DNA of 64,000 bases from Streptomyces lienomycini (GTDB taxonomy: Bacteria > Actinomycetota > Actinomycetes > Streptomycetales > Streptomycetaceae). Positions within the stretch are counted from its first letter, which is position 1. The number at the start of each line of letters is the position of its first letter. Under the pieces are notes generated by a model. That model did no database searches, had not been told where the DNA came from, and was given only the letters and a program-made list of their open reading frames with translations. The stretch is from the NCBI RefSeq assembly GCF_027947595.1, contig NZ_CP116257.1:7624001-7688000 (forward strand). The letters are read 5' to 3'. The translations under genes and the position numbers were made by a program. This document shows, in pieces, positions 1 to 8,213 of the stretch.

Positions 1-963
1 CGCCTCCGGCCGGTCCAGCGGGGCGAGCTCGACCAGCCACGCCTGAGGGAGCCCGGCGGCGGCCTCCTCCGCGAGACGGGTCTTTCCGGAGCCGCCCGGT
101 CCGGTGAGGGTGACGAGTCGGGCCCTGTGCAATTCGGAACGGATGGCGTCGAGTTCGGGTTCCCGTCCCACGAAGGAGGTAAGCCGGGGACGGAGGTTGC
201 CCCGCCGTTCGCCAGCCGGGGCCCGTTGGGTTACCGGGGTGTGCCGTTCCGCGTCCTGCGCGCCGAGCAGTTCGGCGTGCAGGACGCGCAGGTGCCGGCC
301 GGGTTCGGTGCCGAGGCCTTCGGCGAGGGCGCGGCGGAGGCCCTCGTAGGCGTCCAGGGCGTCGGCGTCGCGGCCGGTGGCGCGCAGGGCGCGGATGAGG
401 AGGGCGTGGAGCGGTTCGTCGTACGGGTGATCGGCGGTCAGTTCGCGCAGCCGCGGTACGGCGTCGTGGGCGTCGCCGAGGCGCAGTCCGGCCTCGATAC
501 GGGCGCGGGTCGCCTCCAGGCGCAGGGCCTCGGGCCGGGCGGCATGCCCGGGGAGGTCGGCGAGGGCGGGGCCGCGCCAGAGCGTGAGCGCCTCGTCCAG
601 GTGCCGGACGGCGGTCGCGGCGTCGCCCTGTTCGAGGGCGGCGGTGCCCTGCCGTACGAGGCCCTCGAACACGTACAGGTCCACGTCGTCGCGGGTCGCC
701 TCCAGCCGGTAGCCGCCGGGCGCCGATGCCACGGCGTCCTTGCCGACGGTACGACGGAGCCGGCCGACCAGTGCCTGGAGGGCGGCGGGGGCGTCCTGGG
801 GCGGCGCGTCCGCCCAGACCTCGTCGATCAGGGTGGCGGGCGTGACGACGCGGCCGGGGCGCAGGGCGAGGGCGGCGAGCAGCGCGCGCAGGCGGGCGCC
901 GCCGGGGCTTACGACGGTGCCGTGGTCCTCCGTCTGGGCGATGCCCAGGATTCTGTACCGCAC
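1..963 (-). CDS. SARP/AfsR-family transcriptional regulator, 5' part
   Basis: A reading frame opens at a GTG at 963 and runs off the left edge, so only about 321 N-terminal residues are present. It begins with a short OmpR-like winged helix, followed by a bacterial transcriptional activation (BTAD) domain at about residues 95-240, rich in Leu/Arg helices with the LRALRATGRDADALDAYEGL segment. A linker leads to an NB-ARC type P-loop, TGPGGSGKTRLAEE, at about residue 288. This order is that of Streptomyces antibiotic regulatory proteins with an ATPase module, such as AfsR. It probably acts as a DNA-binding activator in the cytoplasm, but its target is unknown. The asparagine-synthetase-like gene upstream on the same strand is a possible co-regulated neighbour (inference). 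Confidence 0.85.
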   Translation of the reverse strand, partial: MRYRILGIAQTEDHGTVVSPGGARLRALLAALALRPGRVVTPATLIDEVWADAPPQDAPAALQALVGRLRRTVGKDAVASAPGGYRLEATRDDVDLYVFEGLVRQGTAALEQGDAATAVRHLDEALTLWRGPALADLPGHAARPEALRLEATRARIEAGLRLGDAHDAVPRLRELTADHPYDEPLHALLIRALRATGRDADALDAYEGLRRALAEGLGTEPGRHLRVLHAELLGAQDAERHTPVTQRAPAGERRGNLRPRLTSFVGREPELDAIRSELHRARLVTLTGPGGSGKTRLAEEAAAGLPQAWLVELAPLDRPEA

Positions 964-1265
964 GGGGACATTGTCTCCGGGCCGGTCCGGGGCCGGCACC
1001 CGGCGTGGCTCGCGGGTGCCCGGCGTTGCCCCGTGCCCCGGCGCGAGCCCGGTCAGTGATCCGGCGCTCGGCGGCACCCGGCGTTGCTGGGGCGGGGCTC
1101 GCGGGACCCGGCGCTACCGGGGTGCCGCCGCGCCCACCCGTGCCGCCCCAGCGGCACGACTGCCCGCAGTGGGGAAGGCGCTACCCGCACCCCCACCACC
1201 CGCACAACCGCCGCAGGCACCCCGCGCCACCGACCAAGCACAGCCCGCCGCAGGCCCACCACCCG
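964..1265. other. Intergenic region, no gene seen
   Basis: About 300 bases between the asparagine-synthetase-like gene and the SARP gene, both leftward. The sequence is GC-rich and low in complexity, with several imperfect copies of CCCGGCG-type words. Short frames here have unbiased third positions and no ribosome binding site. It presumably holds the promoter of the SARP gene, but I see no convincing hexamers. Confidence 0.5.
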
Positions 1266-3382
1266 TCAGACCCGCCGCACCACGGCCCCCGCTCCCCCCA
1301 GCGCCCCCCGCTGCGGCGCGATTCCCGCCGGTACCGCGCGTTGGCGGGCCGGGGTGCCGGTCCAGCAGGTGCCGCGGCGGGCCAGCAGGCGGCGGAGCCA
1401 CAGTTCCAGCGAGACCAGGTCGGCCAGCCCGTCCAGCGGCAGCGGCTCACCCGCGGCGGCCGAGCGCAGCGCCTTGCGCACGACCCGCGCCTCTACGAGC
1501 CCCGCCTCCGCGAGCAGCGGCGTGTCGAACAGCCCCAGCAGGGAGTCCGCGGAGGCGCGCAGTCCCGTCCGGGCGGCGGAGGCCGCCAGCGACTGGGTGG
1601 GCGCCCCCACCCGCTCGGCAGTTCGCTCACCCCCGCCCCCTCCAGCACCGTCCGCAGGATCGCCGCCCGCGCCCCCGGCCGCACCCGCAACGCCTCCGGC
1701 AGCGCCCGGCAGGCGCGGACGACCTGGTTGTCGAGGAACGGCGTGTGCAGCCGCTGGAAGCGGATCTCCGCGGCCTGCTCCAGCACCCGCACGTCCGCGG
1801 CCTGCCGCGCCAGCGCCGCACGCGCGCGGTAGTCCCCCGGACGCTGCCCGGGGCCCACCCCCGACCGCTGGGAGGACGTCTGAAGGCGAACCGATACTTC
1901 AGCCAGCGCCTCTCCGGTCAGCCACCGCGCCGCGGGCCCGGCCCCGGCCCAGGTCAGCGCGGCGAGCGAGGCGTCCATCGCCCCGTCGCCGAGCGCGTCG
2001 AAGCGTCTGCGCAGCAACCGCTCGGAGAGGACCTCGAGCCCGCTGCGGTAGGGCGTGCGCGCCAGCCGCCTCGCGGCCGCGTACACGCGCGCGGGGACCA
2101 GTACCGACCCGTCGGCCTTGGCCAGCGCGGCGACCGGCCGTACGAGATGGCGCCGTTTGCGGTCCATCAGCAGGTCGGCCAGCCGCGCCGGGTGGGCGTC
2201 GAGGACCTGCCGCGCCCCGTATCCGGTGAAGTGGTCCGCGCTGCCCGCGGCCAGCCGCGCCCGGTGCCGTGCGGCGGCGACCAGGACGGAGCCGGGTTCG
2301 TCGGTCAGCGGCCCGTCCAGCGCGGCGTACGGCAGCATGTCCTCGCCGCCGGTGACGACCACGTGGTGCAGCCGGGGGTTGGCCGCGAGCGAACCCGCCC
2401 GCGCCAGCTCGGACTCCTGCCCGTCGACGGCGAGGTCGTTGAAGGTGACGGCCAGCAGCCGCTCCCCCGCCCCGGTGCCGTGCCCGAGCACGGTCCCCGG
2501 CATTCCCGGCAGCCCGGCCGCCAGCAGCGCCAGCGTGCCCGAGGCCGGGCCGCCGGACAGGTCGGCCCCGATCCCCGGCACCGGCATCCCGCGCGCCGCA
2601 CGGCGTTCCGCGGGCCCCATGCCCGGAACCGGCCCGGGGTCGATGCCGTCCCCGGGGACGTGCCGGGGCGCGGCGAGCCGGGTACGCACCGCCTCCACCA
2701 GGGCGTCCCGTACGCCGTCCACCGCACGGTCGGGGTCGGCAGCGGGCGCCGCGACGGCGAGCGAGGCCACCGGCTCGTACCCGGCGATCTCGCGCGCCCC
2801 GGCGCGCAGGATCAGCGCATGCCCCGGCGGAACGCGCTTCACGCCGTCGTACGGGGTGGAGTCGTCCAGCGCGGCCGGCACGTCGGGCGCGGCGAGCAGT
2901 GCGGCGAGGTGGCCGAAGTCGAGGTTGGCCTCGACGAGGTCGGCCAGGGGAAGCGCGGCGGTCGCGTACGCGGTGCCGTCCGCCCAGGGGGTGTGGAACA
3001 CCGGCCGCGCGCCCGCGAGATCGCCGCAGACGGTGATCCGCCGCCCGACCTGGACGACGGCCGTGTAGCTCCCGGGCCACGCCGTCAGGTGCCGGAGGGC
3101 GCCCCCGCGCGCGGCGAACAGCGCGACCCGCAGTTGCTCGTCGCTCGCGCCGCAGATGCCGAGGACGGCGATCCGTGTCTGCGGGTCGGCGCTGACGACG
3201 CGCACCTCGTCGGGGCGCCAGTCGCCGACCGCCCACAGGGGGTCGGGGTCTCCCCACAACGGCTGGGCGCCCACGGGCTGCACGGTCTCGCCGTCGTAGC
3301 CGGTGGCACCCGCGGAACCGGCCGCTCCGGCGATCCCGGCTGCTCCCACGGCGGCGCTGCTCCACCCCACCAACCACCGCAT
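1266..3382 (-). CDS. Asparagine-synthetase-like (lasso-cyclase-type) protein, frameshifted
   Basis: The start is ATG 3382, preceded by GGAGG 6 nt upstream; the open frame further upstream to 3625 has no coding bias. The N-terminal half resembles the Ntn glutaminase domain of asparagine synthetase B but lacks Cys at position 2, so glutamine hydrolysis is not expected. A degenerate pyrophosphate loop (LSGGPASGTLALLAAG, about residue 272) begins the synthetase domain, and a helical region with LEQAAEIRFQRLHTPFLDNQ follows. Such Cys-less proteins include lasso peptide cyclases and beta-lactam synthetases, which adenylate a carboxylate to form an amide. The frame breaks in the C run at 1604-1608. 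One extra base would join residue ~592 to the frame ending at 1266, which carries LLGLFDTPLLAEAGL and WLRRLLARRGTCWTG, typical of the family C terminus. No lasso precursor or leader peptidase gene is nearby, so the substrate is unknown. Confidence 0.75.
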
Positions 3383-4096
3383 CGACGCCTCCACAGGCTG
3401 GGGACAACCAGTGCACCGTACGAACTGGTTCCCCATGCTGCCATGAAGGGCACGCCACAGAGCGTCGGCGGAGCCGCGTGTGCTCCCATGAGTGAGCGCT
3501 CGCGGAAACTCACGCGGGAGCGCCAACCCCCTCTGTGCCGCCCGCCGGAGTCCTCTCCGACGGGCGTGAAGACGACGCGAATGCGCCCCCGCAACGCGCC
3601 CCTTGGCTACCCAACGCGCCCTCAACTCCCGTGGTGAGAGCGGTTGTCCCCGGAATCACCGAGGGTGATTTTCAGCCAAATCGGCGCGACGCCCCCGCAT
3701 TCGAACACGCTCCGTACAGGTTCTGCGCACCGTCCGTCTCCGTTCGGACGTCGTGCGGTCCGGGGAGCGGAGCCCGCCCCCCGGACCGGTCCGCCGCCCG
3801 CGGGGATGTAGGCGGCGGCGTCCCCCAGCCCACTGGATCCAGTACAGCGGGCCGACCCACGCATCGCCCATGGAACCGCTCCCCCGATGGCCGGAGAAGA
3901 GCGCACGGACGGGCGCACGGCCACACAACGGGAGCACGCGGCAACAGACCGTACATACACCGCACTTGAGTACGGACCACAATCCCGCCATCCGGAACAA
4001 TGCCTCTTAACGCCTGGGATGCGGCGAACTACGCTGGGTTTACGAATGCCGCGTGGTTATGCCAGCGCGGCAGCCGTCTGTGTCGAGGGGTGGCGC
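3383..4096. other. Long divergent intergenic region
   Basis: About 700 bases between two divergent genes. It contains a 7-bp inverted repeat with a GAG loop (3654-3670, AATCACC/GGTGATT) and a perfect 12-bp palindrome ACTGGATCCAGT at 3832-3843. A rightward frame in phase with the sporulation gene is open from ATG 3887 and contains a second ATG at 4046, but its codon use before 4097 is not Streptomyces-like and it includes a TTA at 4007. I see no independent gene. The region should contain the promoters of both flanking genes. Confidence 0.5.
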
Positions 4097-5518
4097 ATGT
4101 CCAGGGAGCAACGCGGGCCGAACGAAAAGCTCGGCGCCGTTCTCGCCCTCGCGGGAATCAGCAACGCAGGACTCGCCCGGCGCGTCAACGACCTCGGCGC
4201 CCAGCGCGGGTTGACGCTTCGCTACGACAAGACGTCGGTGGCGCGCTGGGTGTCGAAGGGGATGGTGCCCCAGGGGGCCGCACCGCACCTCATCGCCGCC
4301 GCCATCGGCCAGAAGCTCGGCCGTCCGGTGCCGCTCCACGAGATCGGCCTGGCGGACGCGGATCCCGCCCCCGAGGTGGGCCTCGCCTTCCCCCGTGACG
4401 TGGGCCAGGCGGTCAGGTCCGCCACCGAGCTGTACCGACTCGACCTCGCCGGCCGCCGGGCCGGGGGCGGCATCTGGCAGTCGCTCGCCGGGTCGTTCGC
4501 GGTGAGCGCGTACGCGACGCCCGCCTCGCGATGGCTGATAACCCCGGCCGACAGCTCGGTGGCACGCGACGTGAGCCCGGCCGAGGGCGCCGGCGCACCG
4601 CTCAAAGTCGGCCACAGTGATGTGCGCAAGCTGCGCGAGGCCGCCGAGGACGCCCGGCGCTGGGACTCCAAGTACGGCGGCGGCGACTGGCGTTCGTCGA
4701 TGGTCCCGGAGTGCTTACGCGTCGAGGCGGCGCCCCTGCTCCTCGGTTCCTACTCCGACGAGGTCGGCCGCGCCCTGTTCGGCGCCTCGGCCGAGCTGAC
4801 CCGGCTGGCCGGCTGGATGGCCTTCGACACCGGTCAGCAGGAGGCGGCCCAGCGGTACTACATCCAGGCACTGCGCCTGGCCCGCGCGGCGGCCGACGTC
4901 CCGCTGGGCGGCTACGTGCTCGCCTCCATGTCCCTCCAGGCGACCTACCGCGGCTTCGGCGACGAGGGCGTGGACCTGGCCCAGGCCGCCCTGGAGCGCA
5001 ACCGCGGCCTGGCCACGGCCCGCACCATGAGCTTCTTCCGCCTGGTCGAGGCCCGTGCCCACGCGCGCGCGAACGACGCGGTGGCGGCCGGCGCCGCCCT
5101 GAAGGCCGCCGAGAGCTGGCTGGAGCGCGCCCGCCCCGGCGACAGCGACCCCACGTGGCTGGGTTTCTACTCCTACGACCGGTTCGCCGCCGACGCGGCC
5201 GAGTGCTACCGCGACCTGAAGGCACCACGCCAGGTCCGCCGCTTCACCGAGCAGGCCCTGTCGCAGCCGACGGAGGAGTTCGTACGCTCGCACGGCCTCA
5301 GACTCGTCGTCTCGGCGGTGGCCGAGCTGGAGTCGGGCAACCTGGACGCGGCCTGCGAGCAGGGCGTGCGCGCGGTCGAGGTGGCCGGCCGCATCTCCTC
5401 GGCCCGCACCACGGAGTACGTGAAGGACCTCCTGCACCGCCTGGAGCCGTACGGCGACGAGCCGCGGGTGGTGGAGCTGCGCGAGCGCGCCCGGCCGCTG
5501 CTGGTGACCCCGGCCTGA
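4097..5518 (+). CDS. Sporulation-associated protein (S. griseus ORF1590 / SCO4114 type)
   Basis: The 473-residue frame from ATG 4097 has GAGGGG 7 nt upstream; an in-frame ATG at 4046 is an alternative. The N terminus (about residues 1-60) looks like a small DNA-binding head containing [17 protein letters not shown]. The rest is Ala/Leu-rich helical repeat of TPR type, for example [20 protein letters not shown]. By recall it matches the Streptomyces sporulation gene known as orf1590 in S. griseus, which is reported to use two in-frame starts; this is family knowledge. Codon 207 (4715-4717) is TTA, read only by the bldA tRNA, so translation is predicted to be developmentally timed. LhgO follows 72 nt downstream on the same strand. 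The biochemical activity is unknown. Confidence 0.8.
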   Translation: MSREQRGPNEKLGAVLALAGISNAGLARRVNDLGAQRGLTLRYDKTSVARWVSKGMVPQGAAPHLIAAAIGQKLGRPVPLHEIGLADADPAPEVGLAFPRDVGQAVRSATELYRLDLAGRRAGGGIWQSLAGSFAVSAYATPASRWLITPADSSVARDVSPAEGAGAPLKVGHSDVRKLREAAEDARRWDSKYGGGDWRSSMVPECLRVEAAPLLLGSYSDEVGRALFGASAELTRLAGWMAFDTGQQEAAQRYYIQALRLARAAADVPLGGYVLASMSLQATYRGFGDEGVDLAQAALERNRGLATARTMSFFRLVEARAHARANDAVAAGAALKAAESWLERARPGDSDPTWLGFYSYDRFAADAAECYRDLKAPRQVRRFTEQALSQPTEEFVRSHGLRLVVSAVAELESGNLDAACEQGVRAVEVAGRISSARTTEYVKDLLHRLEPYGDEPRVVELRERARPLLVTPA

Positions 5519-5590
5519 TCCACCGAGCGCGCCGGGTTTGAGGCCGTTGTCAGTGGCGCAGTGCACTATCGGAGCCGGGAGGTGGAACAC

Positions 5591-6826
5591 GTGCGGACCG
5601 AAAGCGTGCGCGGCGTCGCATACGACCGCGCCTACGACTGCGACGTGCTGGTGGTCGGCGGCGGGATCGTCGGCCTGTCGACGGCGTACGCGATCACGCG
5701 CGCCGCACCGGGCACCCGGGTCACCGTCCTGGAGAAGGAGCCGGGCCCGGCCCGCCACCAGACGGGCCGCAACAGCGGTGTCATCCACAGCGGCGTCTAC
5801 TACCGGCCGGGTTCGCTGAAGGCGCGCTACGCGGTCCGGGGCGCCGCCGAGATGGTCAAGTTCTGCGCCGAGTACGGCATCGCCCACTCGGTCACCGGCA
5901 AGCTGATCGTCGCCACCGACCGCGCCGAGCTGCCCCGCCTGCACGCCCTGGTGCAGCGCGGCCGGGAGAACGGCATACCGGTGCGCGAGCTGGGCGCCGC
6001 CCAGATCCAGGAGTACGAGCCGCAGGTGCGCGGCCTGGCCGCCATACACGTCGGCACCACCGGCATCTGTGACTACGGGGCCGTGGCCCGGCAGCTCGCC
6101 CGCGCGTCCGGCGCGGAGATCCGCTACGGCGCCGAGGTGCACCGCGTCGACCGGCGCCCCGGCCTCGGGGTCGCCGTCCGCACCGGCGCCGGGGACGTGC
6201 TGCGGGCCCGCGTCCTGGTCAACTGCGGCGGGCTGCACTGCGACGAGATCGCCCGGCTGACCGGGGACGACCCCGGGATGCGGATCGTCCCCTTCCGGGG
6301 CGAGTACTACGAGCTGGCACGGCCCGAGCTGGTGCGGGGTCTGGTGTATCCGGTGCCGGACCCGGCGTTCCCCTTCCTCGGGGTGCACCTCACCCGCGGC
6401 ATCGACGGGGGCGTCCACGTCGGGCCCAACGCGGTGCCGGCCCTGGCCCGCGAGGGCTACGGCTGGGGCGTGGTGCGCCCCCGCGAGCTGGGCGCGACCC
6501 TGGCCTGGCCGGGCTCGTGGCGGATAGCGCGCCGGCACTGGAGATACGGGGCGGGCGAGCTGCGGCGCTCGCTGTCCCGGGGCGCGTTCACTGCGGCGGT
6601 GCGCAGACTGCTGCCCGCCGTGACGGAGGGCGACCTGGTCCGCGCGCCGGCCGGTGTACGGGCGCAGGCGGTGCTGGCGGACGGGACGCTGGTGGACGAC
6701 TTCCTGATCAAGGAGGGCGCCCACGCGGTGCACGTCCTGAACGCGCCGTCGCCCGCGGCGACCGCCTCCCTGCCCATCGGCCGCGAGGTGGGCCGCCGGG
6801 CGCTGGCGATGCTGGAGCGGGTCTAG
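5591..6826 (+). CDS. lhgO: L-2-hydroxyglutarate oxidase (LhgO family)
   Basis: A 411-residue FAD-dependent oxidoreductase of the DAO fold. The GTG start at 5591 is preceded by GGGAGGTGG. The dinucleotide-binding motif DVLVVGGGIVGLSTAYAI lies at residues ~17-34, followed by the family motif HQTGRNSGVIHSGVYY at ~58-73. PFRGEYYEL and the C-terminal GAHAVHVLNAPSPAATASL are also typical of LhgO. The enzyme oxidises L-2-hydroxyglutarate to 2-oxoglutarate, passing electrons to the membrane quinone pool or oxygen, and removes a metabolic side product. Length is normal for the family (~400). It sits behind the sporulation gene, possibly co-transcribed, and converges on the Dabb gene. Confidence 0.88.
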   Translation: MRTESVRGVAYDRAYDCDVLVVGGGIVGLSTAYAITRAAPGTRVTVLEKEPGPARHQTGRNSGVIHSGVYYRPGSLKARYAVRGAAEMVKFCAEYGIAHSVTGKLIVATDRAELPRLHALVQRGRENGIPVRELGAAQIQEYEPQVRGLAAIHVGTTGICDYGAVARQLARASGAEIRYGAEVHRVDRRPGLGVAVRTGAGDVLRARVLVNCGGLHCDEIARLTGDDPGMRIVPFRGEYYELARPELVRGLVYPVPDPAFPFLGVHLTRGIDGGVHVGPNAVPALAREGYGWGVVRPRELGATLAWPGSWRIARRHWRYGAGELRRSLSRGAFTAAVRRLLPAVTEGDLVRAPAGVRAQAVLADGTLVDDFLIKEGAHAVHVLNAPSPAATASLPIGREVGRRALAMLERV

Positions 6827-6833
6827 GCCCGGT

Positions 6834-7250
6834 CTAGGACCGGTCCTGCCCCGGCGCGCTGCTGCCGTCGTAGGAGCCGAGCCCCTCGATCAGGGCGACG
6901 AGGGCCGGGTCCGCCGCGAAGCGCTCGGCGTGGATCCGCCGGATGAGGTCGCCCGTGGCGGGGTCCTCGTCGTCGGTCAGGTCGTGGGAGACCATGCGCT
7001 GCACCAGCGGCAGCCCGATCTCGTCGACCTGCCGGTGCAGCGGAGCGAGCATGTAGGCCCGGTAGGCGTCGATGTCCTTCATCGCGAACATCGCGCCGTA
7101 GTCGAAGTCGCCGCCCACGTCGCGCCCGACCGACCAGTACGCGACGGCGTCGATCTCGCGCCCCATCCTGCGGAGCATGCCAAGGGCCTCGTCGACCTTG
7201 TCCTGCGGAGCGTCGGGGCGCATGGCGAGACGGATCTGGTGATGGATCAC
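6834..7250 (-). CDS. Dabb (stress-responsive alpha/beta barrel) domain protein
   Basis: A 138-residue protein starting at GTG 7250, with CGGAGGAGAA just upstream. It opens with VIHHQIRLAM, the first strand of a ferredoxin-like Dabb domain, and contains FDYGAMFAMKDIDAYRAYM and LHRQVDEIGLPLV, the second half of that domain (~residues 50-90). The last 45 residues are an extra Asp/Ala-rich tail. Dabb proteins are small dimeric barrels; some are enzymes, many have no known substrate. It is divergent from trmB and shares with it an intergenic palindrome (7286-7302). Converges tail to tail with lhgO, 7 nt apart. Confidence 0.8.
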   Translation of the reverse strand: MIHHQIRLAMRPDAPQDKVDEALGMLRRMGREIDAVAYWSVGRDVGGDFDYGAMFAMKDIDAYRAYMLAPLHRQVDEIGLPLVQRMVSHDLTDDEDPATGDLIRRIHAERFAADPALVALIEGLGSYDGSSAPGQDRS

Positions 7251-7285
7251 AGCGGTTCTCCTCCGCACTTTCAGCTTCTCGATTC

Positions 7286-7302
7286 AGTTATAGACTGTAA
7301 CT
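7286..7302. promoter_or_regulatory. Near-perfect palindrome between divergent genes
   Basis: AGTTATAGACTGTAACT reads the same on both strands at 14 of 17 positions. It is unusually AT-rich for this genome and lies midway between the Dabb gene start (7250) and trmB (7352). The size and symmetry fit a dimeric repressor site. No regulator gene is adjacent, so the binding protein is unknown. Confidence 0.45.
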
Positions 7303-7336
7303 ACTTCGATAAGCTCTCGCAACGGCGTGCGCGGTC

Positions 7337-7342
7337 TAAAAT
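7337..7342 (+). promoter_or_regulatory. -10 hexamer of trmB
   Basis: TAAAAT lies 9 nt before the GTG start of trmB, and no Shine-Dalgarno sequence intervenes. This spacing suggests a leaderless or nearly leaderless transcript. A -35 element is not obvious. Confidence 0.45.
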
Positions 7343-7351
7343 CGACGCATT

Positions 7352-8203
7352 GTGTCTGACTCCCACCGCACCCCCGACGCGTCCCCGCCCTCGACCGGGA
7401 CCGCCCCGCGGCACGTCCGCGCCAAGGGCGAGCCCCGTTTCCCCGACGGGCCGAAGGCCGATCCCGCCGGGTCGCACTTCGAGCGGCGGATCCGCAGCTT
7501 CCAGCCCCGGCGGAGCCGGGTGACCACCGGGCAGGCGGAGGCGCTGCAGCGGCTGTGGCCCCTGTGGGGGCTGGACATCGACGGCCAGCGGGTCATCGAC
7601 CTCGGCGAGCTGTTCGGCGACACCCGCCCCGTCGTCCTGGAGATCGGCTTCGGCATGGGCGAGGCCACCGCCGAGATGGCCGCCGCCGACCCGGACACCA
7701 ACATCCTCGCCGTCGACGTCCACACCCCCGGCCAGGGCAACCTGCTCGGTCTCGCGGAACGGAACCGGCTGTCCAACATCCGGGTGGGCAACGGCGACGC
7801 GATCATCCTCCTGCGCGAGATGCTCACCCCCGACTCACTCGCCGGGCTGCGCGTCTACTTCCCCGACCCGTGGCCCAAGAAGCGGCACCACAAGCGCCGG
7901 CTGATCCAGCCCGAGTTCCTGGCCCTGGCCGCGACCCGGCTCGCCCCGGGGGGCCTCGTGCACTGCGCCACCGACTGGGAGCCGTACGCCGAGCAGATGC
8001 TGGACGTGCTCACCGCGCACCCCGACTTCGAGAACACCGCACCCGGCGGCGGTTACGCGCCGCGCCCCGCCCACCGGCCGCTGACCCGTTTCGAGGGGCA
8101 GGGACTGGAGAAGGGACATGTGGTGAACGACTTGCTCTTCCGCCGCGTACAGCACCGCGATGCCCACCGCGATCCCCGCGGGGGGCAGCCCCCCACCGGT
8201 TAG
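7352..8203 (+). CDS. trmB: tRNA (guanine-N7-)-methyltransferase TrmB
   Basis: A 283-residue SAM-dependent methyltransferase that makes m7G46 in the variable loop of tRNAs. The SAM-binding motif is VVLEIGFGMGEATAEMA (~residues 92-108), and the family signature VYFPDPWPKKRHHKRRLI is at ~168-185. The end LTRFEGQGLEKGHVVNDLLF is also characteristic. The N-terminal 60 residues are a basic, Pro-rich extension common in Streptomyces TrmB. The GTG start has no ribosome binding site but a -10 box 9 nt upstream, consistent with leaderless expression. The prsW-like gene begins 10 nt downstream with its own -10 box inside the trmB stop region. Confidence 0.93.
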   Translation: MSDSHRTPDASPPSTGTAPRHVRAKGEPRFPDGPKADPAGSHFERRIRSFQPRRSRVTTGQAEALQRLWPLWGLDIDGQRVIDLGELFGDTRPVVLEIGFGMGEATAEMAAADPDTNILAVDVHTPGQGNLLGLAERNRLSNIRVGNGDAIILLREMLTPDSLAGLRVYFPDPWPKKRHHKRRLIQPEFLALAATRLAPGGLVHCATDWEPYAEQMLDVLTAHPDFENTAPGGGYAPRPAHRPLTRFEGQGLEKGHVVNDLLFRRVQHRDAHRDPRGGQPPTG

Positions 8204-8206
8204 GGT
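8201..8206 (+). promoter_or_regulatory. -10 hexamer of prsW-like gene (leaderless)
   Basis: TAGGGT, overlapping the trmB stop codon, lies exactly 7 nt before the GTG at 8214. This is the spacing at which transcription would begin on the start codon itself. Confidence 0.5.
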
Positions 8207-8213
8207 CCTTGCC

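Noticed and set aside
3383..3625. Extended N terminus of the asparagine-synthetase-like protein
   Set aside because: Arg-rich sequence without codon bias; a proper ribosome binding site precedes ATG 3382.
127..3637. Long rightward open frames over the first 3.6 kb
   Set aside because: They are antisense shadows of the SARP and asparagine-synthetase-like genes; the encoded sequences are Arg/Pro/Ala-rich without motifs.
1053..4045. Complete lasso peptide cluster
   Set aside because: Only a cyclase-like gene is visible; I found no precursor, leader peptidase or RRE protein.
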